A stretch of 5,332 nucleotides of DNA from an uncultured Cyanobium sp. (GTDB taxonomy: Bacteria; Cyanobacteriota; Cyanobacteriia; PCC-6307; Cyanobiaceae). The stretch is from the NCBI GenBank assembly GCA_937919075.1, contig CALFOF010000246.1, forward strand, positions 1-5,332. Direction: 5' to 3'. Under the pieces are notes generated by a model. The model did not search any database. It worked only from the letters and a program-made list of their open reading frames with translations, and was not told the DNA's origin. The position numbers were made by a program, and so were the translations under genes. Below are positions 1-5,332 of this stretch, one piece after another. Numbering within the stretch: the first letter of the stretch is position 1; every line of letters starts with the position of its first letter.

Positions 1-691
1 CCATGATCAGATTCTCAGCGAAGCTCACCACCCCCAGCGGTGTGCGGGAGTTGCCGCCCACGCAGGCACAGTTCAGTGCCAGGTGATCGACGAACACGGC
101 TTTGCCGACGGAGACCATGCCCATCACACCGAGAAGCACTGCTGTCACGCCAATCACAGCTTCAAGGCCCATACTCTCGGCCGATTGCAGCATCCCAAGT
201 CCCACCAATAGCTCAACAGCGGGATACAGTTTTCCCCAGGCCTGCCAACGCTGCGTGAGCAGGTCATATTTGCGGAAGCTTGCAGCGAATGCCGCAATAT
301 CCATCAGCTTGAGCATCGCCAACAGGCAGATCGCCAGGCCCATGTAGCCCCGGATTTCGCCCCCTAATGCCAGGTTGATCAACAGAGCGCTCAGGAACAC
401 AGCGATCACTGGTGCGTAGGACACCTCTGCTGTTTCCGCGGTGACACCAAGCCGTTTCGCCAGCTCGGTGTAGCCCCCAATGCGCTCCGCGCCGGCAAAC
501 ACCTGCGGCGTGGTGGTCACACCGTGGGCATGCTTGAAGGCTTCCACCTCCGCCTGGCTGCGCAGAGGATGATCCTCAAACGGAATCCCCTGGGCGCGCA
601 GGAGCTGAAGCGCGCGCTGCCCCCACGGACAGGCATGCTCGGGCGTCTCCATCCTGTAGAGACGCACAGCGCTGAGTTCCGGCTTAGCCAT
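1..691 (-). CDS. Glutaredoxin-MauE/DoxX fusion membrane protein (partial, C-terminus off left edge)
   Basis: The minus-strand frame is open from an ATG at 691 to the window edge, giving 230 residues with no stop. Residues 10-83 form a glutaredoxin-like domain: CPWG active site at C21-G24, cis-proline loop TTPQVF at 60-65 and the glutathione-binding-type IGGYTEL at 71-77. Residues about 93-199 hold four hydrophobic segments (about 93-110, 115-133, 155-170, 179-199), followed by a C208-A-C210-V-G-G motif and an LGVVSFAEN block typical of MauE/DoxX redox-associated membrane proteins. The active site has only one cysteine; as I recall the family, CPxG is normal here, so this is not decay. Family members often sit in copper-resistance clusters and are thought to handle thiol redox, but the substrate is unknown. 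The start overlaps the upstream DUF411 stop by 8 bp (ATGGCTAA) and follows a strong GGAGGG ribosome site, so the two are translationally coupled. Function beyond thiol redox is inference. Confidence 0.92.
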   Translation of the reverse strand, partial: MAKPELSAVRLYRMETPEHACPWGQRALQLLRAQGIPFEDHPLRSQAEVEAFKHAHGVTTTPQVFAGAERIGGYTELAKRLGVTAETAEVSYAPVIAVFLSALLINLALGGEIRGYMGLAICLLAMLKLMDIAAFAASFRKYDLLTQRWQAWGKLYPAVELLVGLGMLQSAESMGLEAVIGVTAVLLGVMGMVSVGKAVFVDHLALNCACVGGNSRTPLGVVSFAENLIM

Positions 692-1106
692 CACCCTCCA
701 CCGTCTGGAAGGCTTGGGTCCGGCCGGATTCGGTGAAGGTGAACACCGTGTAGCTCTCTGTCTTGAACGGTGATTCCATGCCGGGCGAACCGAGCGGCAT
801 ACCGGGTACGGCAATTCCGGCCACCTGTGGGCGTTCCTTCAGCAGCCGCTGAATCGCCGACACTGGAATATGACCCTCAACCGTGTAACCCCCAATCCGG
901 GCGGTGTGACAGGACTGCAGCTGAGGTGGAACGCCGTAGCGCTGCTTGATGCTCGCAAGGTTGCTCGTCACGTAGTCCTTCACTGTGAAGCCGGCTTGCC
1001 TGAGGTGGTCCAGCCAGCCTTTGCAGCAGCCACAGCTTGGGGAGCGATAGGCGGAAACCACCGCAGGCACAGGTATGGCGGCGACTGGAGGCATCAACAG
1101 AGGCAC
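684..1106 (-). CDS. DUF411 metal-binding protein (CopG-like), probable damaged or non-canonical N-terminus
   Basis: The 140-residue reading carries the hallmarks of DUF411: a SPSCGCCKGW block (C25, C27, C28), SCHTARIGGYTVEGHIP (C66, H67, H79) and IAVPGMPLGSPGME (M103, M110). The family is small, thioredoxin-like and usually exported. To my knowledge the Pseudomonas copper protein CopG belongs to it and binds a copper cluster through such cysteines, so periplasmic copper or silver binding is the likely role (inference). It lies 48 bp after the histidine kinase stop, in the same operon, and overlaps the glutaredoxin-MauE gene by 8 bp. The in-frame start is uncertain: GTG at 1106, TTG at 1097 or ATG at 1094 are available and none has a Shine-Dalgarno. 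The in-frame N-terminus is too short for a normal signal peptide. A better start (GTG at 1129, with GGAG 8 nt upstream) opens a hydrophobic stretch in another frame, suggesting a one-base frameshift. Confidence 0.92.
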   Translation of the reverse strand: MPLLMPPVAAIPVPAVVSAYRSPSCGCCKGWLDHLRQAGFTVKDYVTSNLASIKQRYGVPPQLQSCHTARIGGYTVEGHIPVSAIQRLLKERPQVAGIAVPGMPLGSPGMESPFKTESYTVFTFTESGRTQAFQTVEGDG

Positions 1107-1124
1107 AGGAGGACGGCGACTGCT

Positions 1125-1151
1125 TCCACCGTAAACACTCCAGTCGGTGGA
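1125..1151 (-). other. Inverted repeat in the kinase-DUF411 gap
   Basis: A perfect 7-bp inverted repeat (TCCACCG at 1125-1131 and CGGTGGA at 1145-1151, plus-strand reading) is separated by 13 bp. It lies in the 48-bp gap between the kinase stop and the DUF411 start. In the transcript it would form a short hairpin. A competing 5-bp pairing, CTCCA with TGGAG, uses part of the same bases. There is no U-run after it, so it is not a standard intrinsic terminator. It could tune translation or processing, or be chance. Confidence 0.35.
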
Positions 1152-1154
1152 GAG

Positions 1155-2525
1155 TCAATGGGGTGGCTCAGCCGCCGGAATCTCCAGGGAGAAGCAGCTG
1201 CCGCATCCAGTCCTGGAGTGCACCTGGATTGCTGCGCGATGGCGGACGGCGATGGCTTGCGCGATGGCCAGCCCCAGCCCACTGCCACCCTGGAGGCGTG
1301 AGCGAGACGGATCCAGTCGCGTGAAGCGATCAAAGATTCGGCCCTGCATCTCCTCAGCGATGCCAGGTCCGTTGTCGGTGATTGAAAGCTGGAAATGGCG
1401 ACCCTGGTGCTTCAGGGAGACGTCGATCGCGCCACCTGCTGGGCTGTGCTGCATCGCGTTGCTCAGCAGATTGATCACAAGCCGGCTGAGTTCTGTCTCC
1501 GCCCCAAGCACCTTGGCACTGGACATCCATGACGTGTGAATCAGGCTCACCTGAGCAGCCGCAGCTGTCTCTGAAAAATCCTCCATCACATCGGCCGTGA
1601 TCTCGGCGAGATCACACACCGTTGCCGGCTCCCGCTCGCAGGGTCGTTCAAGGCTGGCGAGCAACAACAGGTCGCCGATCAGGTTCTGCAGGCGCCGGCC
1701 CTGGACAAGCACCCGATCCCAGCTCTGGATTGACGGCTGTTCAGCCACCATGGAACGTGTGGGGCGTTCTGCCTCCACCAACGCCAAGAGATTGGCAAGA
1801 GGCGTGCGTAATTCGTGCGCGACGTCAGCGCTGAACTGCTCCTGACGCTGATAGGCCTCTAGCAGTGGTGCGATCGCCAATCCAGCCAGCCACCAGCTGG
1901 CCGCGCCGATCGCCAAGAGCGCACTCAGAAAGACACCATGACCCAACCACAACACCTGTTGGGCTTCCCGATCGAGATCGTTCAGGCTGCGTGAAATCTG
2001 GAGGAAGCCCCACACCGGTTCTCCGCTGCCGTTGGAGTGGTGGAGATGGATGGAATAGGTGAGCCAGCGCTGGCCGAATGCTTCTTGCGTGAGCTGCCAA
2101 CCTTGATCCGCAGCTGGAGATACAGCCTCCGGAGTCCCGGGAGAGCTGGCGATCAGAGCACCGCTTTGATCGAGAACACGCAGCTTGTAGCGGTCGGGAT
2201 CAGTGGCACTGATTACATGGCGTTCAACCAGTGAATCTGGTGCCTTGCAAGGCTCTCCTGCGATACAGAGGCCCGGCAGAACCGCAACGAGTGCGGATGT
2301 GGGCCGGGCTCTCTGCGGCAGGACAGGCTTAAGACTGTCGTGCAGGGTTCCGGCAAGAGCCTGCAGTTCACGTCGGATCGCACTCTCCTGGCTCTGCAGC
2401 AACAGCCTTCCCATCGCGAAACCCGCGCCGTATAGGAGTGCACCCATCACCAGCAAGGAGAGTCCCGCCAGCCTCAATCGAGCTTGAAACAACAGGCGAT
2501 GCGCCGGCGTTCGGATGGTCATCAC
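1155..2525 (-). CDS. rppB: Membrane sensor histidine kinase, RppB/NrsS-like
   Basis: This 456-residue protein is a classic two-TM HisKA kinase. The first membrane helix is at about 18-40, a periplasmic sensor domain spans about 44-193, and the second helix is at about 194-216. The cytoplasmic part has the H-box FSADVAHELRTPL with phospho-accepting H237, N-box INLLSNAMQHSP (351-362), G1 box DNGPGI (384-389), F-box IFDRF (397-401) and G2 box GGSGLGLAIAQ (413-423). No clear HAMP domain is visible between TM2 and the H-box. The sensor domain has a cysteine pair (C87, C93) and an H160-L-H162-H163 cluster that could bind metal. The start overlaps the regulator stop (GTGATGA): GTG at 2525 or ATG at 2522 are equally possible, so translation is coupled. 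In Synechocystis the homologous pair RppA/RppB (also called NrsR/NrsS) controls a nickel efflux operon; the metal here is not determined. Confidence 0.96.
   Translation of the reverse strand: MMTIRTPAHRLLFQARLRLAGLSLLVMGALLYGAGFAMGRLLLQSQESAIRRELQALAGTLHDSLKPVLPQRARPTSALVAVLPGLCIAGEPCKAPDSLVERHVISATDPDRYKLRVLDQSGALIASSPGTPEAVSPAADQGWQLTQEAFGQRWLTYSIHLHHSNGSGEPVWGFLQISRSLNDLDREAQQVLWLGHGVFLSALLAIGAASWWLAGLAIAPLLEAYQRQEQFSADVAHELRTPLANLLALVEAERPTRSMVAEQPSIQSWDRVLVQGRRLQNLIGDLLLLASLERPCEREPATVCDLAEITADVMEDFSETAAAAQVSLIHTSWMSSAKVLGAETELSRLVINLLSNAMQHSPAGGAIDVSLKHQGRHFQLSITDNGPGIAEEMQGRIFDRFTRLDPSRSRLQGGSGLGLAIAQAIAVRHRAAIQVHSRTGCGSCFSLEIPAAEPPH
1870..1877. repeat. HIP1 octamer GCGATCGC
   Basis: A perfect copy of the highly iterated palindrome that is abundant in many cyanobacterial genomes lies inside the kinase gene. 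It is a lineage marker with no assigned local function. Confidence 0.8.
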
Positions 2526-3232
2526 AGCAACACCGCAGCGTGCGGATTCAGCCGATACCCCTTACTCGGGACGGTTTCAATCGGGGAAGCAAGCCCATGA
2601 GCAGCAAGCTTGCGCCGCAGCAATCGCACTTGAGCTGCAACAACATTGCTGATGGGATCTTGCTGGAGATTCCACAGTTGGTTGCGCAAGCGAGAGCCTG
2701 AAATCACCTGACCTGGGTGATCCATGAGATAGCTCATCAGTTGCTGCTCTTTCGTGGACAGCTCAATACTCATCTCAGCTGTGGCTGTTGTCACGACCAG
2801 TTGCCCCGTGGCGAGATCCAGCCGGAAGCAGCCGGCTTCCAGGACTGGTGCGCGATAGCTGGGATGACGCCGCTGCAACGCCCGTACCCGTGCGAGAAGT
2901 TCCTCCATCGCAAATGGCTTGCTCAGATAGTCGTCCGCGCCGGCATCCAGCCCCTCGACCCGATCGGCTGTGTCGCCGCGTGCCGTCAGCAGCAAGAGCG
3001 GCAGCTCCAGGCCCCGCGATCGCGCTCGCCTACACAGATCGAGGCCGCTGAGGTCTGGGAGCATCCAATCGAAAATCCCCAGCTCATAGCGGGCCTGATC
3101 ACTGCCAAGCAGCACCCAGGCGTCCTGGCCGCTGACGCAGTGATCCACCACATGCCCGTGGTCCTGCAGAACGGCCTGGATGGATCCCGCCAGATCCGTC
3201 TCGTCCTCCACTAACAGGATCCGCATGGGCAT
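2522..3232 (-). CDS. rppA: OmpR/PhoB-family response regulator, RppA/NrsR-like
   Basis: The 236-residue product has an N-terminal receiver domain (about 3-120) with the acidic pocket E9-D10, phospho-accepting D55 in the block IFDWMLPDLSGL, T83 and K105 in the SKPF motif. A winged-helix DNA-binding domain follows (about 130-230), with TKEQQL, RLRNQLW and the recognition region SNVVAAQVRLLRRKL, ending in the GYRLN wing. The FDWMLP and SNVVAAQ blocks are what I recognise from cyanobacterial RppA/NrsR. It should be phosphorylated by the kinase encoded directly downstream and act on the divergent promoter. Two starts are possible: ATG at 3232 (MPMRILLVEDE) or ATG at 3226 (MRILLVEDE, the usual family N-terminus). 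Neither has a convincing ribosome site. It is the first gene of the four-gene minus-strand operon. Confidence 0.97.
   Translation of the reverse strand: MPMRILLVEDETDLAGSIQAVLQDHGHVVDHCVSGQDAWVLLGSDQARYELGIFDWMLPDLSGLDLCRRARSRGLELPLLLLTARGDTADRVEGLDAGADDYLSKPFAMEELLARVRALQRRHPSYRAPVLEAGCFRLDLATGQLVVTTATAEMSIELSTKEQQLMSYLMDHPGQVISGSRLRNQLWNLQQDPISNVVAAQVRLLRRKLAAHGLASPIETVPSKGYRLNPHAAVLL
3016..3023. repeat. HIP1 octamer GCGATCGC
   Basis: A second perfect copy of the cyanobacterial highly iterated palindrome lies inside the response regulator gene. Two copies in 5.3 kb exceeds what base composition alone would suggest and supports a cyanobacterial origin. Confidence 0.8.
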
Positions 3233-3258
3233 CAGCGTGGCGGATCAACGAGGCTCAG

Positions 3259-3264
3259 ATCCTA
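3259..3264 (-). promoter_or_regulatory. Candidate -10 element for the regulator operon
   Basis: On the minus strand the hexamer TAGGAT lies 26 bp upstream of the ATG at 3232. The tandem repeat at 3279-3296 ends 14 bp upstream of it, so the repeat would cover the -35 position. No good -35 hexamer is present (CAGATG at the 17-bp spacing), as expected for a promoter that needs an OmpR-type activator. This is inferred from pattern and spacing only. Confidence 0.4.
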
Positions 3265-3278
3265 GTGCGCGCAGCCGG

Positions 3279-3296
3279 TTTCATCTGTTTTTCATC
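3279..3296. promoter_or_regulatory. Candidate response-regulator operator (11-bp direct repeat) in divergent control region
   Basis: TTTCATC occurs at 3279-3285 and again at 3290-3296, an 11-bp period, equal to GATGAAA-N4-GATGAAA on the minus strand. Tandem half-sites one helical turn apart are the usual binding layout for OmpR/PhoB-family dimers. It sits between the divergent regulator and adaptor genes, so one site could control both arms and give autoregulation. It would fall inside the adaptor coding region if that gene began at the GTG at 3265, which is one reason to prefer a later start. Confidence 0.55.
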
Positions 3297-3339
3297 CCGG
3301 TTGTGCCATCCTCCGCCCATCCACTGCTTCCTCAGGCCT

Positions 3340-3915
3340 TTGCTTCTACGAATCCTCCAGCTGGCGGGAAGCGCCAGCCTTGCTGCAACGGCTCTGCTGG
3401 CCTCCCCCATCGCAGCCCCCCTCGCTCTTGCCCATGTGGGCCATGGCGATGAGTTTCAGCAGCAGGGCGACGCACGCCAGGTGCGCCGCAACGCCGAAAC
3501 CGATGCCCTGTTGGGGGTGGCCACGGCAACGCCGGAAGAAGGGCCGGATGGGCTCTCGGTTCCCTCCACTGCTCTAGTCGATGCGAATGGCAAGCCACTG
3601 CTGTTCGTGCAAACCCAGACCACCTACGACCCTGTTCTCGTGGTGACGGGTTCCAGACAGGGTGACCGGGTTGTGATCACCGAGGGCCTTGATCCCACCG
3701 ACGAGGTGGTGATCTCTGGCGCCCTCTCGCTGTACGCCGAATCGAAGAAGACACCACAGGCTGAGCCGGCAGCAGATAACAAAGCCGCTGCGCCACAGGA
3801 CAGCGCGACGGCGAGCCCGTCCGCTCTACCCATTCCCGCCCTGGCAGCTGGCGCGGTTGTCGTACTCACCGCTGGGGCTATCTGGCTGAACCGCCGCAGG
3901 AAGACGGATGCTTGA
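3340..3915 (+). CDS. Shortened RND periplasmic adaptor (CzcB/NrsB-like) lacking its hairpin, lipoyl and barrel regions
   Basis: The reading gives 191 residues from a TTG at 3340, chosen because it starts a clean signal peptide (hydrophobic core about 6-24, ending LALA before H32). The same frame extends to GTG at 3265, but that would engulf the putative operator; TTG at 3301 is another option. The mature part opens with HVGHGDEF (32-39), the block I associate with cyanobacterial CzcB/NrsB-like adaptors. It then jumps at about residue 64-70 to the C-terminal beta segment GLSVPSTALVDANG (72-85) through LYAES (132-136), followed by a Pro/Ala-rich linker and a C-terminal membrane helix (about 163-184) with an RRRK tail. 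Full adaptors of this family are roughly 400-500 residues; the alpha-hairpin that reaches the outer-membrane channel, the lipoyl domain and most of the beta-barrel are absent. The frame is intact and overlaps the pump start by 8 bp, so it may be a functional mini-adaptor or an in-frame deletion remnant. Confidence 0.82.
   Translation: MLLRILQLAGSASLAATALLASPIAAPLALAHVGHGDEFQQQGDARQVRRNAETDALLGVATATPEEGPDGLSVPSTALVDANGKPLLFVQTQTTYDPVLVVTGSRQGDRVVITEGLDPTDEVVISGALSLYAESKKTPQAEPAADNKAAAPQDSATASPSALPIPALAAGAVVVLTAGAIWLNRRRKTDA
3895..3907 (+). promoter_or_regulatory. Ribosome binding site deciding the pump start
   Basis: An AGGAAG motif lies at about 3898-3903, four bases before the ATG at 3908, within the last codons of the adaptor gene. 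It supports that ATG as the pump start and translational coupling through the ATGCTTGA overlap. Confidence 0.65.
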
Positions 3916-5332
3916 GCGGTTGCTCAACACAACGCTGCGGTTTTCGATCGCTCGCCGCTGGCTGATCGTTGCCGCAGCCATCGCCATCAGCCTCTGGGGC
4001 CTGCTGGCGGTGAGCCAGATGCCCCTGGATGTGTTTCCCCCCTTCGCGCCGCCGCAGGTGGATGTGCAAACCAGCGCCGCTGGGCTCTCACCGGAAGAAG
4101 TGGAAACCCGCATCACGCTGCCGATCGAATCGGCAGTGAATGGCATTGCCGGGGTGGAGACCGTGCGCTCCTCCTCCAAGCCGGGTTTGTCGATGGTGCA
4201 GGTGGTGTTCAACCAGAACGCCGACATCTACCGCGCCCGCCAATCCGTGGCGGAGCGGCTGCAACAGGTGAGCGCCCAGCTGCCCGCCAACGCCGACGCT
4301 CCCGAGGTCTCCCCACTGGTCTCGCCACTGGGCACGATCCTGCAGGTTGCCTTCACGGTGACCGGCGATGGCGCCACATCGCTCATGGATCTGCAGCAGC
4401 TGATCCTGCGCTCTTACCGCCAGTCAATCCTGGCGGTGCCCGGCGTCGCCCAGGTCACGATCTACGGCGGCGATGAGCAGCAGTTTCAGGTGCTGCTTGA
4501 TCCCCAGGAGCTGCAGGCTCAGGCTGTCTCGCTCCAGGCGGTGATGGAGGGTGTTGGCTCGGCGATGGCTACCAGCCCTGGGGGCTTCCTGATCGGGGGT
4601 GGCCAGGAGCGGTTGATTCGCCCCCTGGCTCAGGTTACGCAGGTGAGTGATCTCGCCGATGCGGCGGTGCAGAGCGAGCAGGGACGCCCGGTACTGCTCT
4701 CCACCTTGGGCCAGGTGAAGCGCGGTGTGGCGCTCAAACGCGGTGATGCCAGTTTCAACGGAAATCCCGCCGTTGTGCTGATGGTGATCAAGCAGCCCGA
4801 TGTGGATACACCCACCGTGACTCGGGCGGTGGAGCAGCGGCTGACTGAGTTGAACCGCACGCTGCCTAACGATGTACAGGTCCAGACCACATTTCGTCAG
4901 AGCAATTTCATCGATAGTGCCATCCGCAATGTGAGCGAGTCGCTGCTCCAGGGGGTGGTGATCGTTTCGGTGGTGATCGTGCTGTTTCTCATGAACTGGC
5001 GCGCCGCCGTGATCAGCCTCATCGCCATTCCGCTGTCACTGCTGATTGGCCTGATGTTGATGAAGAGCCTGGGCCTGGGCATCAACACCATGACCCTGGG
5101 TGGGCTGGTGGTGGCGATCGGTTCGGTGGTCGACGACTCGATCGTCGACATGGAGAACTGCTATCGGGGGCTGCGCCGCAACCGGGCCAGCGACACGCCC
5201 AAATCGCCCCTGCAGGTGGTGTTCGACACCTCGGTAGAGGTGCGCCAGCCCGTGCTGTTCTCCACCGTGATCATCGTGGTGGTGTTTGCGCCGATCTTCT
5301 CGCTCACCGGCGTGGAAGGGCGCATCTTTGCG
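3908..5332 (+). CDS. Heavy-metal RND efflux pump, CzcA/NrsA-like (partial, C-terminus off right edge)
   Basis: The first 475 residues of a protein whose family is about 1,000-1,070 long are present, with no stop before the edge. TM1 is at about 17-35, followed by the family blocks DVFPPFAPPQVDVQT (41-55), GLSPEEVE (59-66) and VRSSSKPGLS (86-95), then the porter domain. TM2 is at about 346-362, TM3 at about 366-387 and TM4 at about 395-413, with the start of TM5 near 445-463 before GVEGRIFA. TM4 carries the proton/metal relay GGLVVAIGSVVDDSIVDMEN: D409 and E416 align with CzcA D408 and E415, while CzcA D402 is replaced by A403, and D410 and D414 are extra. This is closest to the NrsA-type pattern (AIGELVDDAIVDVEN) rather than CzcA (DFGxxVDGAVVxVEN) or CusA. 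It sits in the inner membrane and exports a divalent or monovalent metal by proton antiport. Nickel is suggested by the NrsA-like motif but not proven. Confidence 0.96.
   Translation, partial: MLERLLNTTLRFSIARRWLIVAAAIAISLWGLLAVSQMPLDVFPPFAPPQVDVQTSAAGLSPEEVETRITLPIESAVNGIAGVETVRSSSKPGLSMVQVVFNQNADIYRARQSVAERLQQVSAQLPANADAPEVSPLVSPLGTILQVAFTVTGDGATSLMDLQQLILRSYRQSILAVPGVAQVTIYGGDEQQFQVLLDPQELQAQAVSLQAVMEGVGSAMATSPGGFLIGGGQERLIRPLAQVTQVSDLADAAVQSEQGRPVLLSTLGQVKRGVALKRGDASFNGNPAVVLMVIKQPDVDTPTVTRAVEQRLTELNRTLPNDVQVQTTFRQSNFIDSAIRNVSESLLQGVVIVSVVIVLFLMNWRAAVISLIAIPLSLLIGLMLMKSLGLGINTMTLGGLVVAIGSVVDDSIVDMENCYRGLRRNRASDTPKSPLQVVFDTSVEVRQPVLFSTVIIVVVFAPIFSLTGVEGRIFA

Noticed and set aside
40..347. 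Two short plus-strand open frames opposite the glutaredoxin-MauE gene
   Set aside because: Both are antisense to the conserved CxC and membrane regions and are arginine/proline-rich shadows.
870..1301. 143-residue plus-strand open frame across DUF411 and the kinase end
   Set aside because: It spans parts of two well-supported minus-strand genes, has low-complexity composition and no motif.
1147..1539. 130-residue plus-strand open frame opposite the kinase C-terminus
   Set aside because: It is antisense to the conserved N, G1, F and G2 boxes of the kinase and shows no family resemblance.
2717..3214. 165-residue plus-strand open frame opposite the response regulator
   Set aside because: It lies wholly antisense to a strongly conserved regulator, has no recognisable domain and is explained by GC-rich third positions.
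3826..4227. 133-residue minus-strand open frame over the adaptor-pump junction
   Set aside because: It is the reverse of conserved pump blocks (DVFPPF, GLSPEEVE) and has no domain of its own.
4308..4332. Near-perfect 12-bp tandem repeat (TCTCCCCACTGG / TCTCGCCACTGG)
   Set aside because: It encodes the local VSPLVSPL repeat in the pump and there is no sign of a mobile or regulatory element.
5129..5149. Perfect 8-bp inverted repeat (GTCGACGA and TCGTCGAC, 5-bp spacer)
   Set aside because: It arises from the codons for the repeated V-D residues in VVDDSIVD, deep inside the pump gene, so protein coding explains it.
1..5332. CRISPR arrays, tRNA or rRNA genes, insertion sequences, phage genes
   Set aside because: No spaced repeats, cloverleaf patterns, transposase motifs or terminal inverted repeats were seen, and genes fill nearly all of the window.

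Overview
The window looks like chromosomal or island DNA of a high-GC cyanobacterium, probably a picocyanobacterium of the Synechococcus/Cyanobium type. The two-component pair reads like cyanobacterial RppA/RppB (NrsR/NrsS). The adaptor begins its mature part with the HxGHGDEF block that I associate with cyanobacterial CzcB/NrsB proteins. Two perfect HIP1 octamers (GCGATCGC) occur in 5.3 kb. The species assignment is inference.

The layout is a divergent metal-resistance locus with almost no non-coding DNA. On the minus strand, reading leftwards from about 3232, come an OmpR-family response regulator (3232-2522), its membrane histidine kinase (2525-1155), a DUF411 copper-type metal-binding protein (1106-684) and a glutaredoxin-MauE membrane fusion protein that runs off the left edge (691 to 1). 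On the plus strand come a drastically shortened RND periplasmic adaptor (about 3340-3915) and the first 475 residues of a heavy-metal RND pump (3908 to the right edge). About 107 bp separate the two arms if the adaptor starts at the TTG at 3340. This gap carries an 11-bp-period direct repeat (TTTCATC twice) that looks like an OmpR-family binding site.

The likely logic is that the kinase senses a metal in the periplasm and phosphorylates the regulator. The regulator would bind the shared divergent control region and switch on both its own operon and the efflux pump. The DUF411 and glutaredoxin-MauE proteins would supply metal binding and thiol redox functions. The regulators and pump resemble the nickel-type Nrs system, whereas DUF411 and glutaredoxin-MauE usually travel with copper or silver resistance, so the metal cannot be read from sequence alone.

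The oddest points are: the adaptor keeps its signal peptide, C-terminal beta domain and C-terminal membrane anchor but lacks the lipoyl/hairpin/barrel middle; the DUF411 gene appears to have its signal peptide split by a frameshift; and the pump has a variant TM4 metal-relay motif.
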